NCBI GenBank assembly: GCA_905331475.1
Contig: CAJNYU010000013.1
Span: 1 to 64,000, forward strand
Length of the DNA: 64,000 nt
Origin: Rotaria socialis
Taxonomy: Eukaryota > Rotifera > Eurotatoria > Philodinida > Philodinidae
Direction: 5' to 3'
Below are positions 1 to 11,857 of this stretch, piece after piece. The notes beneath the pieces are model-generated. The model saw only the letters and a program-made list of their open reading frames with translations. It was not told the DNA's origin and ran no database searches. The position numbers and the translations under genes are program-made. Every line of letters starts with the position of its first letter. Within the stretch, counting starts at the first letter, position 1.

Positions 1-802
1 CCATATCAAGCGATCTTAACCCACGATTAAGCATACCATAGAGAAAAATTTGTTTGGTATACCACCAGACTGCTGATTTCTGGTGGTAGTTAAGCTTAAA
101 TTTATTTATTTCTTTTTCTGGAATATTTTGTTTTTGGCAATATATTGCTAAAGTGTTCATAGATTTTTCGTCATCGTCATCGATTTCTAATATTATATCT
201 TTAAAAATCACCGAGTACATATAAGTTGGCGGTAATCGATCGAGATTTTTTGGACCAGAGCCTGTTGCTCCTCCTGCCATCGTTTGCTTCGGAACGAAGC
301 TCATCGGAATTGAATCATGATCGCACTCATGGGCGACTTTCTTCAGCGATTCACATATCGGTTTGATCAAGGTGAAAACACCTCGAATCTTTGGCCATTC
401 CTTCGCCCATGATTCATAACGCGTTTTGTTGTCGCAAAAAATGTAAATGGCATCCACTTTTGGTAAGCTGTGAATGTCATTTACAAGGCTTTGTCCTATT
501 GCTCCGGATGAAATTATGAAAGCTTTGCCATCATCAATTTCATTGATAAATTCGACACACTGTTCTGGTGTCGTGCACACATTCACATCACTTACTACTG
601 CGCGTAATTGTGTCAGTGTGTTTCGGCAATCGTTATTGTTTTCGTCAATGTTGCCATCGACCCAAATCACCAAGTAATTCTGAGCCATACGACGTCTTGG
701 TGGTATAGCACCCGATAGTGTTGCTATACTTGAAGGGGCACTGACTGTTGATTTTGGAACAGTTGATTTTGGAACAGTTGATTTGGATTTTTTTTCGCTC
801 AT
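1..802 (-). CDS. Bdelloid-type ADP-ribosyltransferase/TPR family protein, N-terminal part (runs off left edge)
   Basis: An open frame on the minus strand starts at ATG 802 and stays open to base 1, so about 267 N-terminal residues are present and the C-terminus is missing. The protein begins with a Lys/Ser-rich tail that repeats KSTVP three times. A globular domain follows, starting near residue 40 with QNYLVIWVDGNIDE; it alternates short beta strands and helices (IISSGAIGQ, AIYIFCDNKTRYESWAKEW). A later part contains YMYSVIFKDIILEI and SAVWWYTKQIFLYGMLNR. From memory, this order is typical of large bdelloid families annotated as NAD:arginine ADP-ribosyltransferase and/or TPR proteins. The catalytic R-S-E domain and any TPRs would lie outside the window, so activity cannot be judged. 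No introns are needed in the visible part. Confidence 0.6.
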   Translation of the reverse strand, partial: MSEKKSKSTVPKSTVPKSTVSAPSSIATLSGAIPPRRRMAQNYLVIWVDGNIDENNNDCRNTLTQLRAVVSDVNVCTTPEQCVEFINEIDDGKAFIISSGAIGQSLVNDIHSLPKVDAIYIFCDNKTRYESWAKEWPKIRGVFTLIKPICESLKKVAHECDHDSIPMSFVPKQTMAGGATGSGPKNLDRLPPTYMYSVIFKDIILEIDDDDEKSMNTLAIYCQKQNIPEKEINKFKLNYHQKSAVWWYTKQIFLYGMLNRGLRSLDM

Positions 803-1132
803 GTCGAGTAGGTGCTGTTGCTTAATACAAATGATGAATAGTAATGTGTTGTTGAGACACCAGCGTCGTTTAGATTTATATAGCCTATAACTTACTTTTT
901 TATGGATATGTTTTACGACGTTAAATGTGGATATTTTATCTTTCCTCTGTTGATACTCAACAGCAGATGCATATCTTATTTCTATTGCATATATACTTAT
1001 CAACAAGAAACGAAAGAATAGAATTCAACTGTCACGAGTTTCATGATTCTTTTTCTCCAACTTTCGTTTACTTTTCGTGGTTGCAAGCATTTGAGTGTCA
1101 TTGTGTGAACAACTTCGTCTTCTTCAGACAGC
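803..1132. other. Gene-free upstream region of the ADP-ribosyltransferase-family gene
   Basis: About 330 bp of AT-rich sequence lies between the divergent start at 802 and the foldback at 1133. It should hold the promoter of the minus-strand gene. No convincing TATA box or coding sequence was seen. Confidence 0.4.
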
Positions 1133-1913
1133 AGTGTCACATATCCGACAAATCGAGCATGCCAGAGATACCACGGGAGATGCGGGATACACAGCAGCAA
1201 TACTCCCGGCAGCTACTGAGGAAAATCATTCTCCTGATTTGAAAGCTATGACCAATTCCCGTCCGTGCGTCACAATCGAGTGTGGAAACTGTGCATATGG
1301 TATTGCTGTACAACTCACCGCGACGGAGGAACCAGAAATGAAGTTCATCACATGATGGAGCAAAGCGACAGGGTGAGCGCCGAAACGCAGGTAGGCACAC
1401 TAAATTGTAGTCTTCGTGAATAGAGCCACATAGGCAAAACACTATATATAGGGTGTGGGTGTGCATGAATTCAACTTGCGTTTAACTAGTTGCGCGTGTT
1501 TTCATGCTTGTCTACCGCAGCGACGCGCCAGTATCGAATGATTCACCTTTTCCACGTCGTTGGCAGTGCGCCTGTTTTTACCTTTTACCTGTCATTCGCT
1601 GTAAATTTAGTATTTCGTTCATGTGGCTATATACATGGATGACTACGATTTCGCAAGCCGATAACTGTTTCGGCGCTCACCAGCACCGTTCGCTGCGTCC
1701 TATGATGAACTAATTTCTGGGTTTGCCTTCCCTGTGAGTTAGATAGCATTGCTGGATGAACGGTTTCCACATTCGATTGTGACCAAAGGATGAGTCTTGT
1801 TCATAGCCTTGAAATCAGGACAATGCTTTTCCTCAGTAGTTCCCCGAAGATGCGGCGTCTCCCTTGGCATCTCCAGCATGCCAGATATTTCGGATATGTG
1901 ACACCCCTCATTT
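1133..1913. repeat. Large imperfect inverted repeat (foldback) with ~310-bp arms
   Basis: The left arm (about 1133-1446) is matched by the reverse complement of the right arm (about 1605-1913), leaving a spacer of about 160 bp. Matching landmarks run outside-in: GTGTCACATATCCGA, CTACTGAGGAAAA.CATT, GTCACAATCGA.TGTGGAAAC, GGTGAGCGCCGAAAC and ATAGAGCCACAT against ATATAGCCACAT. Identity is roughly three quarters by eye, with small indels (the left arm has an extra stretch near 1185-1200). No clear target-site duplication is visible. It could be a MITE/foldback transposon or two inverted copies of an older sequence. Confidence 0.65.
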
Positions 1914-2894
1914 GCTATTGAAACGCTATTTTGAGAAGTAACCATCTTGACCTTCCTTCCAATACGCCATGTAACTCGCAGACCTGTTGACAGGCTTGAG
2001 CAAATACTGCTTGTACTGGTCAAATTAGTGAAATATGCATCACTCCGAGTCGCGTTAGTGATACATGTAACGATAAATGCGGAGAGTGTCTAAATTCCAC
2101 GTGGGAGTGTAACGCTCCCGTTCGAGTGTGGTCTGTGCATAGTATTTGGCCTTATGGTGCCATTTCTTCTCATCACATATATTGCCTTTATCTTTCTGTC
2201 CTTGATATTTGTCTTTATCTCTCATTCTCCTTCGTTCTCTCAAATGGTTGAGTATTTAAGCGTGTGCTTTGCATGTAATCGAGGCGGTTTTATGATTTGA
2301 AGAGTGAAATAAAGTGTAATACCATCAGCACAGGCATCTCTTCTATCAAAAATCGTCACAATACATGTAGTTGCAACTGCTGCACAGGATGTGATTCATA
2401 TATTCCAGTTGAACTTGGGCCATTTTTTATGAATTCCACCAGCTTTGATTGCTATCGGGAATGTAATGTGAAGTATTCTATTTGAAAACGTATCTATCAG
2501 TATGAAAATGGTCAACTGAATAATACCTGTATCGATAGTTCACCGGTTGGTACTGGGATATCTGCATATTCATTTTCTATAATGACAATGACAATATGCT
2601 ATTTTTGCATTCTTATGTATTTCTTGTAAAAACAATCGTGTTTTAAATGTCTGATTTATTTTATTGATAATTATCCTGTTTTTTAGTAACGGCTTCATCT
2701 TATATTAATTACAATAAAACATGCGTACATGAATTCCTCTAATATGAAGACCTCCAACGAAAATTGAACAACAACTTTTCAGCCTTTACCAGAAATTTTA
2801 CGTCAACATCCAAGTGAACTGCAAATGTCAAACTAATTATTGATATATTCTAATTAACATTCATTTAGTTTATAATTGCTTTTTAAAACTGGAT
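1914..2894. other. Gene-free stretch between foldback and hAT-like copy 1
   Basis: About 980 bp with only short random open frames on both strands. It holds the 3' flank of the minus-strand hAT-like gene ending at 2895. No RNA gene or repeat was recognised. Confidence 0.4.
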
Positions 2895-5800
2895 TTATTC
2901 ATATCTCAATTTTTTTCTAATTTCACTTAGATAATCACTGTTTCTACGCAGTTGCGTTCGCAAGAAGCCCATTTTCTTGCTTACACTCTCAATGAGTAGA
3001 TGAGCAGTTTTAATGTCACCAAAATTCTTGGCCGTAATGGCAGCTTGAAGACGATAATTAGCCTCATCGAGCATTTTGGATGCATTGTCGAGTTCATTTT
3101 GTAAACTTTTCTGTTCGTCAATTAATTTCTGCTCGTTTTCAGCTAGTCGTAACTCATTCTCTTTGAGTAATTGCACCGAAGCATTCAAAGCTTCTTTATC
3201 TTTGATAATTTGTTGCGTTTTCTCTTGATCAGTACTATATCGAGAATATGCCAGATCGATGCTATCCACAAGTGCCTTGGAGACTGGAACCTATATAAAT
3301 TAAGTTACATTAAAAGGCACTATTTCGTTTTTTTTCTAATAATCAAACGTACTTCATGTACTTTTCCTGCACCGTAAAATCTGACACCCTCTTTCGTAGC
3401 TCGTAGACCATTGATCGTAGCGATGTTCAATGATGAGCGATCATCAGTGACGAACATTTCATTTTCACTTAAATCAGACTCGATGTCACTATTACCGTGC
3501 GATAGTGAAAGAAGACTCTTGACAAGCTTTCCTAACACAACAAATTTTACATTGCCCGAACTGTTCTTAATTGAAAGTACATGTTTCCAGTAATAGTCGA
3601 TAGGATGGTATCGAGTGGTTTGAGGTAGTTCACTGGTAACACTCACCTGCTCGTACCATTCATCTGGAATATTTTCGTCTTCGTACATACGCCATTCAGC
3701 ATGCAACTCGTCAATGTCATTTCCCGATAACATTTGCGGTAGATCACGTGCAACAATCATCAGACTAGTTCGAGCAGATTCTTGTTGTCTTACTAGAGGA
3801 TGCATAAATTGGAGATGTCGCAACAGATCGTTGCCAAGGGGTAATAAACGTAATAGTTCTCGCTAAAATTAATGAATGACAGTAAGTTAGATGATCTAAC
3901 TTAGATCATCGAAAATATTATTATTATAAACCCTATGCCAACATGTAAATATTCATCTCTTCTGATTCCGATCTCATTTTAGATTGTTTTTTCTACAGTT
4001 TCACTTTGTTCTAAGTTTCTTTCTTTTTCATACAGTTTATTGTTACTCGTGTTCTCACTGATTGATTTATCACAGTCTATATAAATTCTTGGAATAGTCA
4101 ACTCCTGACTAAATTCCAAACACTCATAGAGAAAGCGTACAATGAATACCAGGTTTTTGCTTTCTGGATTAAGGAGCCATTTAGCCCGGAACCTGTATTT
4201 GCCAGGCGAATTTTCAAGGAATGAATAACAATTGAACAATTTTAATGATAGTTCTACTCCAACTCTACATATATCATACGTTTCAATATGAGATTCTTCC
4301 TTCATCAATATACTTCTCAATCGCTTCAGTTCAGGAATATCGTATCGAAAGAACAAATACATGATCCTATGAAGTTAGGTAGAAAAACTTACTGTAATCA
4401 TGACGTAAATATCACGAACATCTTTAAAGAATACATTTCTGTCATTCGCAGATAACTCATTGAGAGCAAGCCGCGTTGAATCGCCAATTTCGATTTTTGA
4501 TTCAAGTTTTTGATTGAGTTGTACATCGAATTGTACTGTGAGTAACTGCTTGCCTGTTTTGTTTATTAATAAATCATCTTTCACGAAGCATTGTAAAACA
4601 TTGCGCAGGAAATCAGTACATTCTTCGTAGAGTATATGAACGATCAGTTTCTGTTTTTGTAGCCAAACTAGACGTTTCCAGAATGGATGTTTATATAAAT
4701 ATTGGAAGAAATGAAAGAGAACTAATATTTGTTTCCGTTCGAGGAGATCTTTTATTCGTCTCCATCTATCATTAGTCGCAATTGTTTTGTTAACTTTAGG
4801 TAAATATGTAATGAAATAATCGATGAGAATGGGCCATTGCTTGATGATTCGTTCTATGATGGAACCGATTTCGATCCAGCGTGGTACAACAAATTGTTTT
4901 AAAAATCGATCGAAACCTTCGTCGATAGTTTCCGTTACTTTCAAATAATCTTGAGAACGAGCCGATGATTGAGCAAAGAAAAATGAAAAGTCGTAGAGAA
5001 TGTCTTCGATCTGCCACTTGCTTGCTGTAAAACCATTCATGAAAGCATTTTGGATTGCATGCAATGGACACGACCCAATGGTCACTAGACCTTTGCCAAC
5101 TGCAAAGCCTGTTCTGAACGACAGCAAAACATAACAAAAGAATGTTATCAATGTGAATAAAAAGATTGACCTCTTAAAAATATGGTTCAATAAAACGATC
5201 TGCTGTCGTCGTGAGCTTTCAAATCAAATTATTCACGCTTTTGTATTTATAAAATATCTGTCTTTCTATGCCTGGTCATAATAATAGCAAACTTTCGCAT
5301 GTGTGAAACGATCTTAGTCATTTTTTGGATTAAGTACTTCGAAATAGATTAAATCTAATCATTTCAAAACAAAACGACTATTTTTCATTAAAGATCTTCA
5401 ACCGTTAGAAATGATTGATTTTTAGAGATCATTGTCCATATTTTTGTTATTTTAAATCTTTCCAATGAGCGCATTGAGAGATTGAACATTTTCAAAAAAG
5501 AAAATATTTCATTTAACTTCTTGGTTCAATCACTCATTCAATCATGCAGCACAGTATGCATGCCTAATTTGTAGGAGTAAATTTTATGTCGTTCTTAAAA
5601 AAAGACTTACTTGATTTCTCGATCTGATCGAACTTCTTTCTCCAGCATCACTTCAATGGGTTTATTTACGTTCGTATTATCCCGGTTTGTAATAAGTTCA
5701 CCCAATTGAAAAAGTTTACACAAATCAAGACCATCTACTTTCAATAAATCGATCAAATAGCGACCGATGATTTCAGATGTTCCGTTTGTATATACAATAC

Positions 5801-6524
5801 TTCTCCAATAACGTGTCGTAATACCATGTTTATATTCACTCCAATATCGAATATGCACATCTAGTTGTTTGGGTCCTCCTACAATAGTATTTTCGTCAAA
5901 TACCAACGAGTAAGCAGGAGCGTCAAGCACATCCTTAACGAGTTCGTGCACAAAAAACTGAGCAGTTCCATGCACCATTACATACGAGACCTGACAATCT
6001 TTCTTTGCTAAATCAGTGGCAATTCTACTATCGGGAAACATCAATGCAAAAAGTTGTGGTATGTTTTGTGATGCATCATAACTAAAGCCAAGTTGTGCAG
6101 TCGCCATGGTCCAATAGCATTCCGCGCGCATAACTTTTTCAGTATGAGTCCATGTTCGGTCTGAATTATTTTTAATTTGAATACCAGATGACCTGTTTGT
6201 TGTTGCTCCAGTTGTTGCCAATGAACTAGTCGAGATATTCGAGCTTCCCGTTGTTCGAATATTAATCGATGGTAGTTTTGGTGTATTAGAAGAGTTAAGT
6301 AGTGCGAATTCCAAAGTATCATTGACAGATTGTACATGTTTCGACGTTTCTGCATGATTTTTTACATTGCTCCATCCTCCGTTGGCACAGCTCAGTTCTA
6401 CATTGCATGCAGTACATATGAATGCAGTCTTTTTTTTTCCTTGACGCAGCCAAATACCATATGATTTTCCTGTCGAGTCCGTATTTAGTAGCCATTTTGA
6501 TGAGAAAGTCATTTCTTTTGGCAT
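2895..6524 (-). CDS. hAT-transposase-derived protein with BED-like zinc finger, copy 1 (4 exons)
   Basis: The exons are 6524-5611, 5113-4393, 3862-3353 and 3290-2895. They join in phase at GT-AG sites to 847 codons. The N-terminus has a BED-like finger (C37, C40, H57, H63, with W51 between). A segment with LVFDENTIVGGPKQLDVHIR and YWSEYK resembles the core of hAT-like proteins of the KIAA1586/DUF4371 kind. Exon 2 carries GSCPLHAIQNAFMNGF and later a Arg-Trp motif before IIERI. Exon 3 carries the hAT dimerisation-like stretch LLSLSHGNSDIESDLSENEM. Exon 4 adds a charged coiled coil of about 110 residues. No terminal inverted repeats flank it, and its introns are shared with copy 2, so a domesticated host gene is more likely than an active transposon. 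Whether the catalytic acidic residues are intact was not established. Confidence 0.72.
3979..4362 (-). other. 127-codon open frame inside intron 2 of hAT-like copy 1
   Basis: The intron between exons 2 and 3 (4392-3863) contains an ATG-to-stop frame of 127 codons. Its protein is unremarkable, with a hydrophobic middle and a charged Glu/Lys-rich end. In copy 2 the matching intron (9848-9442) keeps only weak similarity, and its frame is broken. The frame could be a decayed cassette exon, a fragment of an inserted gene, or chance. I do not call it a gene. Confidence 0.3.
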
Positions 6525-8778
6525 CTTGCTTCTTTTCCCGATATCTTTGTACTAATTCAATGTGGCTAGTATTTAGATTTTGAATTGTCAACTGGCGATC
6601 AAAGTAAATTGATAAAACATACGTGTATCGGTAAGAACTATTTGTTTTCAGAATGTAGGATACGCCGATATGTGTAATAACATAGCTCTGATTCTGTTCA
6701 AAAGAGAAATAAAATTTAAAAAAATGGCCCTCTCTATGTTCATATTTTTATTCATTCGTAATCCTGTCGCTAACTTTTCTTAATATTCATTTAGAGAGAA
6801 ATCTCCTTCTATGACTCATCAATAGCCATTTGTTTTAATTAGAATGTATTACAGGAAAAATATAAATACATACAGGATAAGTAACTATTTTATCTAGTGA
6901 TGTTCCCTAAAACATTTTTTAAAACCCTATTCATTTACTCAGTAAAAATACGATAAACGTCTATAACTCTTTCTGAAACCGTTTTAGGATATTTCTGGTG
7001 AATTGTGCATGAAACTACTATTTCATCAGATTTACCTCTTGAGTGTTTACTTTGATACATAATTTTGTCGGTGAAAAAATATTTTATACTAAGCAATTAC
7101 TTTGTTTCTAACAACAACAATAAGTTCATTCTGTTTTTCTTTTGCTATTGACAACGACAAGTAGTCATAGTAAAGCCGAATCGACTTGAGAAATAATATG
7201 TTACGCATTTTATGTTCTAATTTGAATAGAAATATGTTATTTTTTTGCATATAATTATGTTAAACGTTATTGTCGATATCGTGTCATAACTGGTATTAAC
7301 CATAGTGATATTCAAATTATATTCTCTCTCGTTTAGATCACTTACTAATAGTAGGAGAAACATAGAGAGCATGTTCGCTTTCATCTTATTACTATTTGTC
7401 GATCGAGCCGAAAAGAAAATAACAAAAACAGACGATTTGTATGTCGTTCCGCTTAATATGAAATATATTACTTTTTTTTCTTAATTCAAAGTAGTATATG
7501 AGTACAAGAATCAGATAAGACATTTTGGTAAAATTTGTAAAGTTGAATTGAAAGTTGCTCATCATCGAAATCAAAGAAATAAATCGACTGGAAATTTGTT
7601 GATGTTGATCACATTTTATTTTGACGTCTATCAATACTTTTTATCAAGAGATTCTATTTAACTCTTACCCATAATAGAAGCCCAGTTGCATGATGATACT
7701 TTTCTGAACGCGAATAATTTGATGAATAATACGTATTCACTGCTTGAAGTAAAATAATCATATACTCGTCAATATAATTATTTCGCTTTTTGAGTATTTA
7801 CTATTGCTATTATAGATGATATTTTATCTATTAGTATTTTTTGTACGAAGTCATCATTTACTATGAAATGTCTAGTACTTCGTCTATGTCAAATGTTAAT
7901 AATTATGCATAATTGTTTTATTTTGTTCAATTGAACTATGGTTGACTATTAGCGATTTACTAAATACTTGTGTAAATGAAACTTGCCGTAAAATTTAATA
8001 AAATAAATAGCAAAAATAAATTTGATAGAGACAACGGCAGAAATTGGTATGTAGTTTGTTATTCATCATCAGCAAGAAACTATGCCTCATTTATCAATGA
8101 TTGAGTTCTATGGGTTTGGTTATCATTGCAATGCCTCATTTAATCATTTCACTTGTGTCTGAACGTGCGAAATCAACTTGATTATATGTTACAAATTATT
8201 TTATATCACCATTACTTTTTCAGATAAAATACATACACAAAATAAGTTCTATATTCTATCGCTATACATACTACGGTATATTAAAAAATGATTACTACTA
8301 GTAAAACATGCCAAGTAGTAACAAAATGTAAAATGATGAGTGAATTTCGGCAAATAGTTCCATAGACGACAGAGTCATTAAGTCAAAGTAGGCTCATGCC
8401 TACGAAAGGCCAGTGGCTAAATAATTGGCCAGCCTCCAGTTGAATCTATTTTATGTTGAATGTATTCCACAGTCCATGAGTAGTTCTTTTAATGATTCAT
8501 TCAGACTTAAGTTTTTCATTCTCAAGCAAACATAAACGATGACGATATGAGCTGTAAACGTGCGCATAGTTATTTATATATTGGTGTTCTAATTATAAGA
8601 AGGCATCTATATTGAACCTTGAAAACAAAATATTCTGAGTTTAATTTATTCATTTATTTTACATTTCTTTTATATGAATTATTTTTCAACTTCTGACAAT
8701 TTCACATAAATTTGTAATAGTCCGAATATATGAGTTCTATATGTCGGTGCCTCATAATATCCCATTGGCACGATTTTT
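6525..8778. other. Intergenic region between the two hAT-like copies
   Basis: About 2.25 kb. Positions 6600-7460 resemble the sequence upstream of copy 2 (11930-12480), for example around 7130-7340 against 12245-12430, so this part belongs to the duplicated unit. Positions 7460-8778 have no visible counterpart and no recognisable gene. Confidence 0.5.
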
Positions 8779-11700
8779 TTATTTACGTAATTGTTGTGTT
8801 TTATACGGATTGTCACTGGCTCTAGAGTATACTTGCTTGACGCTATCCAGGAGTGCTTTAGAAATTGGAACCTATTTACATCGAGTGATATTGGAAGATA
8901 TCTGCTTTTTTATATTAATAATCAAACTCACTTCATGTACTTTTCCACCACCATAAAATCTGACTGCATCTTTAGTGGCTCGAAGTCCATTGATCGTGGC
9001 GATATTCAATGGCGAGGGATTCTCAGTGACAAACATTTCATTTTCGTAAAAATCACTGTCGACATCGCCATTACCATGTGATAGTGAAAGAACACTTTTG
9101 ACAAGTTTTCCTAATACAACAAATTTGGCATTACCTGAACTATTTTTCAGTGAAAATATATGTTTCCAATAATGATCAATGGGATAATATTTGGTGACTT
9201 GAGACAGTTTACTGTTGATAGGTTTTTGTTCATACCATTCATCTGGAATTGTTTCATTTTCATAAACAAGCCACTCAGCATGCAATCGATCAATTTCATT
9301 TTCCGATATAAATTGCGGCAGGTCACGCGCAACAATCATCAGACTAGTACGAGCACAATCCTGTTGCCTCAATAGAGGATGCGTAAACTGCAGATGACGC
9401 AAAAAATCATTGTCCAAGGGTAACAAACGCAAGAGATCGCGCTAAAAAAATGAATGAAAGAAATTTTGATGATCGAAGAAAATGATCAAAAGTCTTATAT
9501 CGTTATCTACATATTCGTTCTTCTCTATCATTCCTATACAAAAAAATTTACCCCAACGATGCATACAAAAAATAGTAAGCTTGTTCTTTCTGCTTTCAGA
9601 TATGGTTCTCAATGGAGATTTTTCTCCAGCACTAAGAAGTATTCTGAGCTGCAGAAAATTGTTAAGACAGTCCGAATGTTCAACATGACCTTGTCTCTTC
9701 GTTGATGTAATATTTCAATATTTTTGGAAACCTCTTTAAAAGTAACCGAGCAATTCATATGATGACATGAAGCACTATGCTAATTGTGTAGTGAATTAAA
9801 ATAAAATTATCTCACTCACACCGTCTCTGGTTAAAGACAAAAACTTACTGTAATCAGAGAATAAATAGCACGCACATCCTTCATATATATATTCTTCTCA
9901 ATCATTGTCAAGTCTTTGAGCATGTTACGCGCAGACTCGCCGATTGCAAGTTGGGCTTCTGCCTTTTGATTGGTTGCTACATTGAATTGAACCGTGAGTA
10001 ACTGCTTGCCCGTTTTGTTTAACAATAAATCATCTTTCACGAAGCACTGTAATACATGACGCAAAAAATCAGTACATTCTTCATAGAGTATATGAACAAT
10101 TGGTAGTTGTTTCTGCAACCATATTAGACGTTTCCAAAAGGAATGTCTATATAAATATTGAAAGAAAAAAAGAAGAGCAAGAACTTGCTTTCGCTCGAGT
10201 AACTCCTTTATTCGTTTCCATCTTTCATTTGTTACAATCATTTTGTTAACTTTAGGCAAATAGGTAATGAAATATTCGATGAGAACACGCCATTGTCTGA
10301 GAATTCGTTCCACGGTGGAACCTACTTCAATCCAACGTGAAAAAACATATTGTTTTGAAAATTGATGAGAACCACTGTTTATATTCTCAATGGCCTTCAA
10401 ATAATCTTGAGAACGAGCCGATGATTGAGCAAAGAAAAAGGAAAAATCATGCACGATTTCGTCGATCTGCCACTTGCTTGCTGTAAAGCCATTCATGAAT
10501 ACATTTTGAATGGCATGAAGTGGACACGACCCGATAGAAACCAAACCTTTCTCAACTGCATCTCCTGTTCTGAATGAAAGCAAAAAATTATAAAAGAAGT
10601 TAATCAATAAGAATAAAAATATGGTTCTTCCAATTCTAAAAAAACTGACATTTCTTTCGTATTTTTTTAAGCAATCCTGCTTGTGGAGTTATTTAATTTC
10701 CATAAAACGATGCGTATGGTCGATTGTATGTTAGATTCATGGTGAAAGGATGATTTTGAGTAAAAAAAATTGCTTTTTAACTATAAAAGTTTTCCTAGAT
10801 ATTTAATATGGCAACCTATTTCCTAATAGAGATGTATAACTTTTACTAACGATTCATTTTTACGGACTGTTAGCCGTCTTTCGACAAGATATAACGATAG
10901 AACTATTCTCTCTATCATACTTATATTCATTTTTTCATAGTGTGTATCTTGAAAAACTTACTTAGCTTCTCGTTCCATTCGAATCTTTTTATCTATCATT
11001 ATTTCAATAGCTGTATTCGAATTCATATTATCTTCGCTTGTAATAATTTCACCTAATTGAAAAAGTTTACACAAATCAAGGCCATCTACTTTCAATAAAT
11101 CGATCAAATAGCGACCAACGATTTCCGATGTTGTATTTCCATATACAATACTTCTCCAGTATCGTGTCGTGATACTCTGTTTATATTCACTCCAATATCG
11201 AATATGCACATCTAGCTGTTTGGGTCCTCCTACGATAGTATTTTCATCGAATATCAGCGAATAAGCAGGAGCATTAAGTACATCTTTAACAAGTTCATGC
11301 ACAAAACATTGCACTATACCATCGACTACGACAGGAGAGCGTTGTCCATCTGTCTTAGCTAGATCAGCCGCTATTCTACTATCAGGAAACATCGCTGCAA
11401 AAAGTTGTGGTATATTTGGTGCTGCTGCAGAACTGAAACCCAGTTGTGATACGGCCATAGTCCAATAGCATTCAGCTCGTAATACCTTTTCAGCTTGTGT
11501 CAATTGTCGATCTGACATATTGCTGAATGACGAATAAGATGACTTGTTTATTGTTGTGGGTAACGTAGTAATTGATCGATGTAAGCTTTCATTGATAGAT
11601 GATGATTTTGTTGTATTTGAAGATTTGAGTTGACCGGATTTCAGAGCATCTTTAAGAAATCGTAAATGTTTCGACTGTTCTGCATGGCTTTTTACATTCG

Positions 11701-11857
11701 TCCATCCTCCGTGGCCATAGTCTAGTTCGGTGTCGCATACAGCACATATGAATGTACTCTTCTTTTTGCCTTCACGTAGCCAAAGACTGTATGATTTACC
11801 TTTTGATGTATTATTTTGTTGCCATTTTGATGAGAGAGATGTTGTTTCTTTTGACAT
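8779..11857 (-). CDS. hAT-transposase-derived protein with BED-like zinc finger, copy 2 (4 exons, short C-terminus)
   Basis: The exons are 11857-10962, 10569-9849, 9441-8932 and 8871-8779, giving 740 codons. Exons 2 and 3 have exactly the same lengths as in copy 1 (721 and 510 bp) and the same intron phases. The protein is roughly three quarters identical in exon 3 by eye. The zinc finger (CAVC ... HAEQSKH), the IFDENTIVGG core, GSCPLHAIQNVFMNGF and SLSHGNGDVDSDF are all kept. The start was set at the Met that aligns with copy 1; an upstream in-frame ATG at 11905 would add 16 residues. Exon 4 encodes only 30 residues before a stop at 8779-8781, so the C-terminal coiled coil of copy 1 is missing. 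The rest is intact, so the gene may still be functional. Confidence 0.72.
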
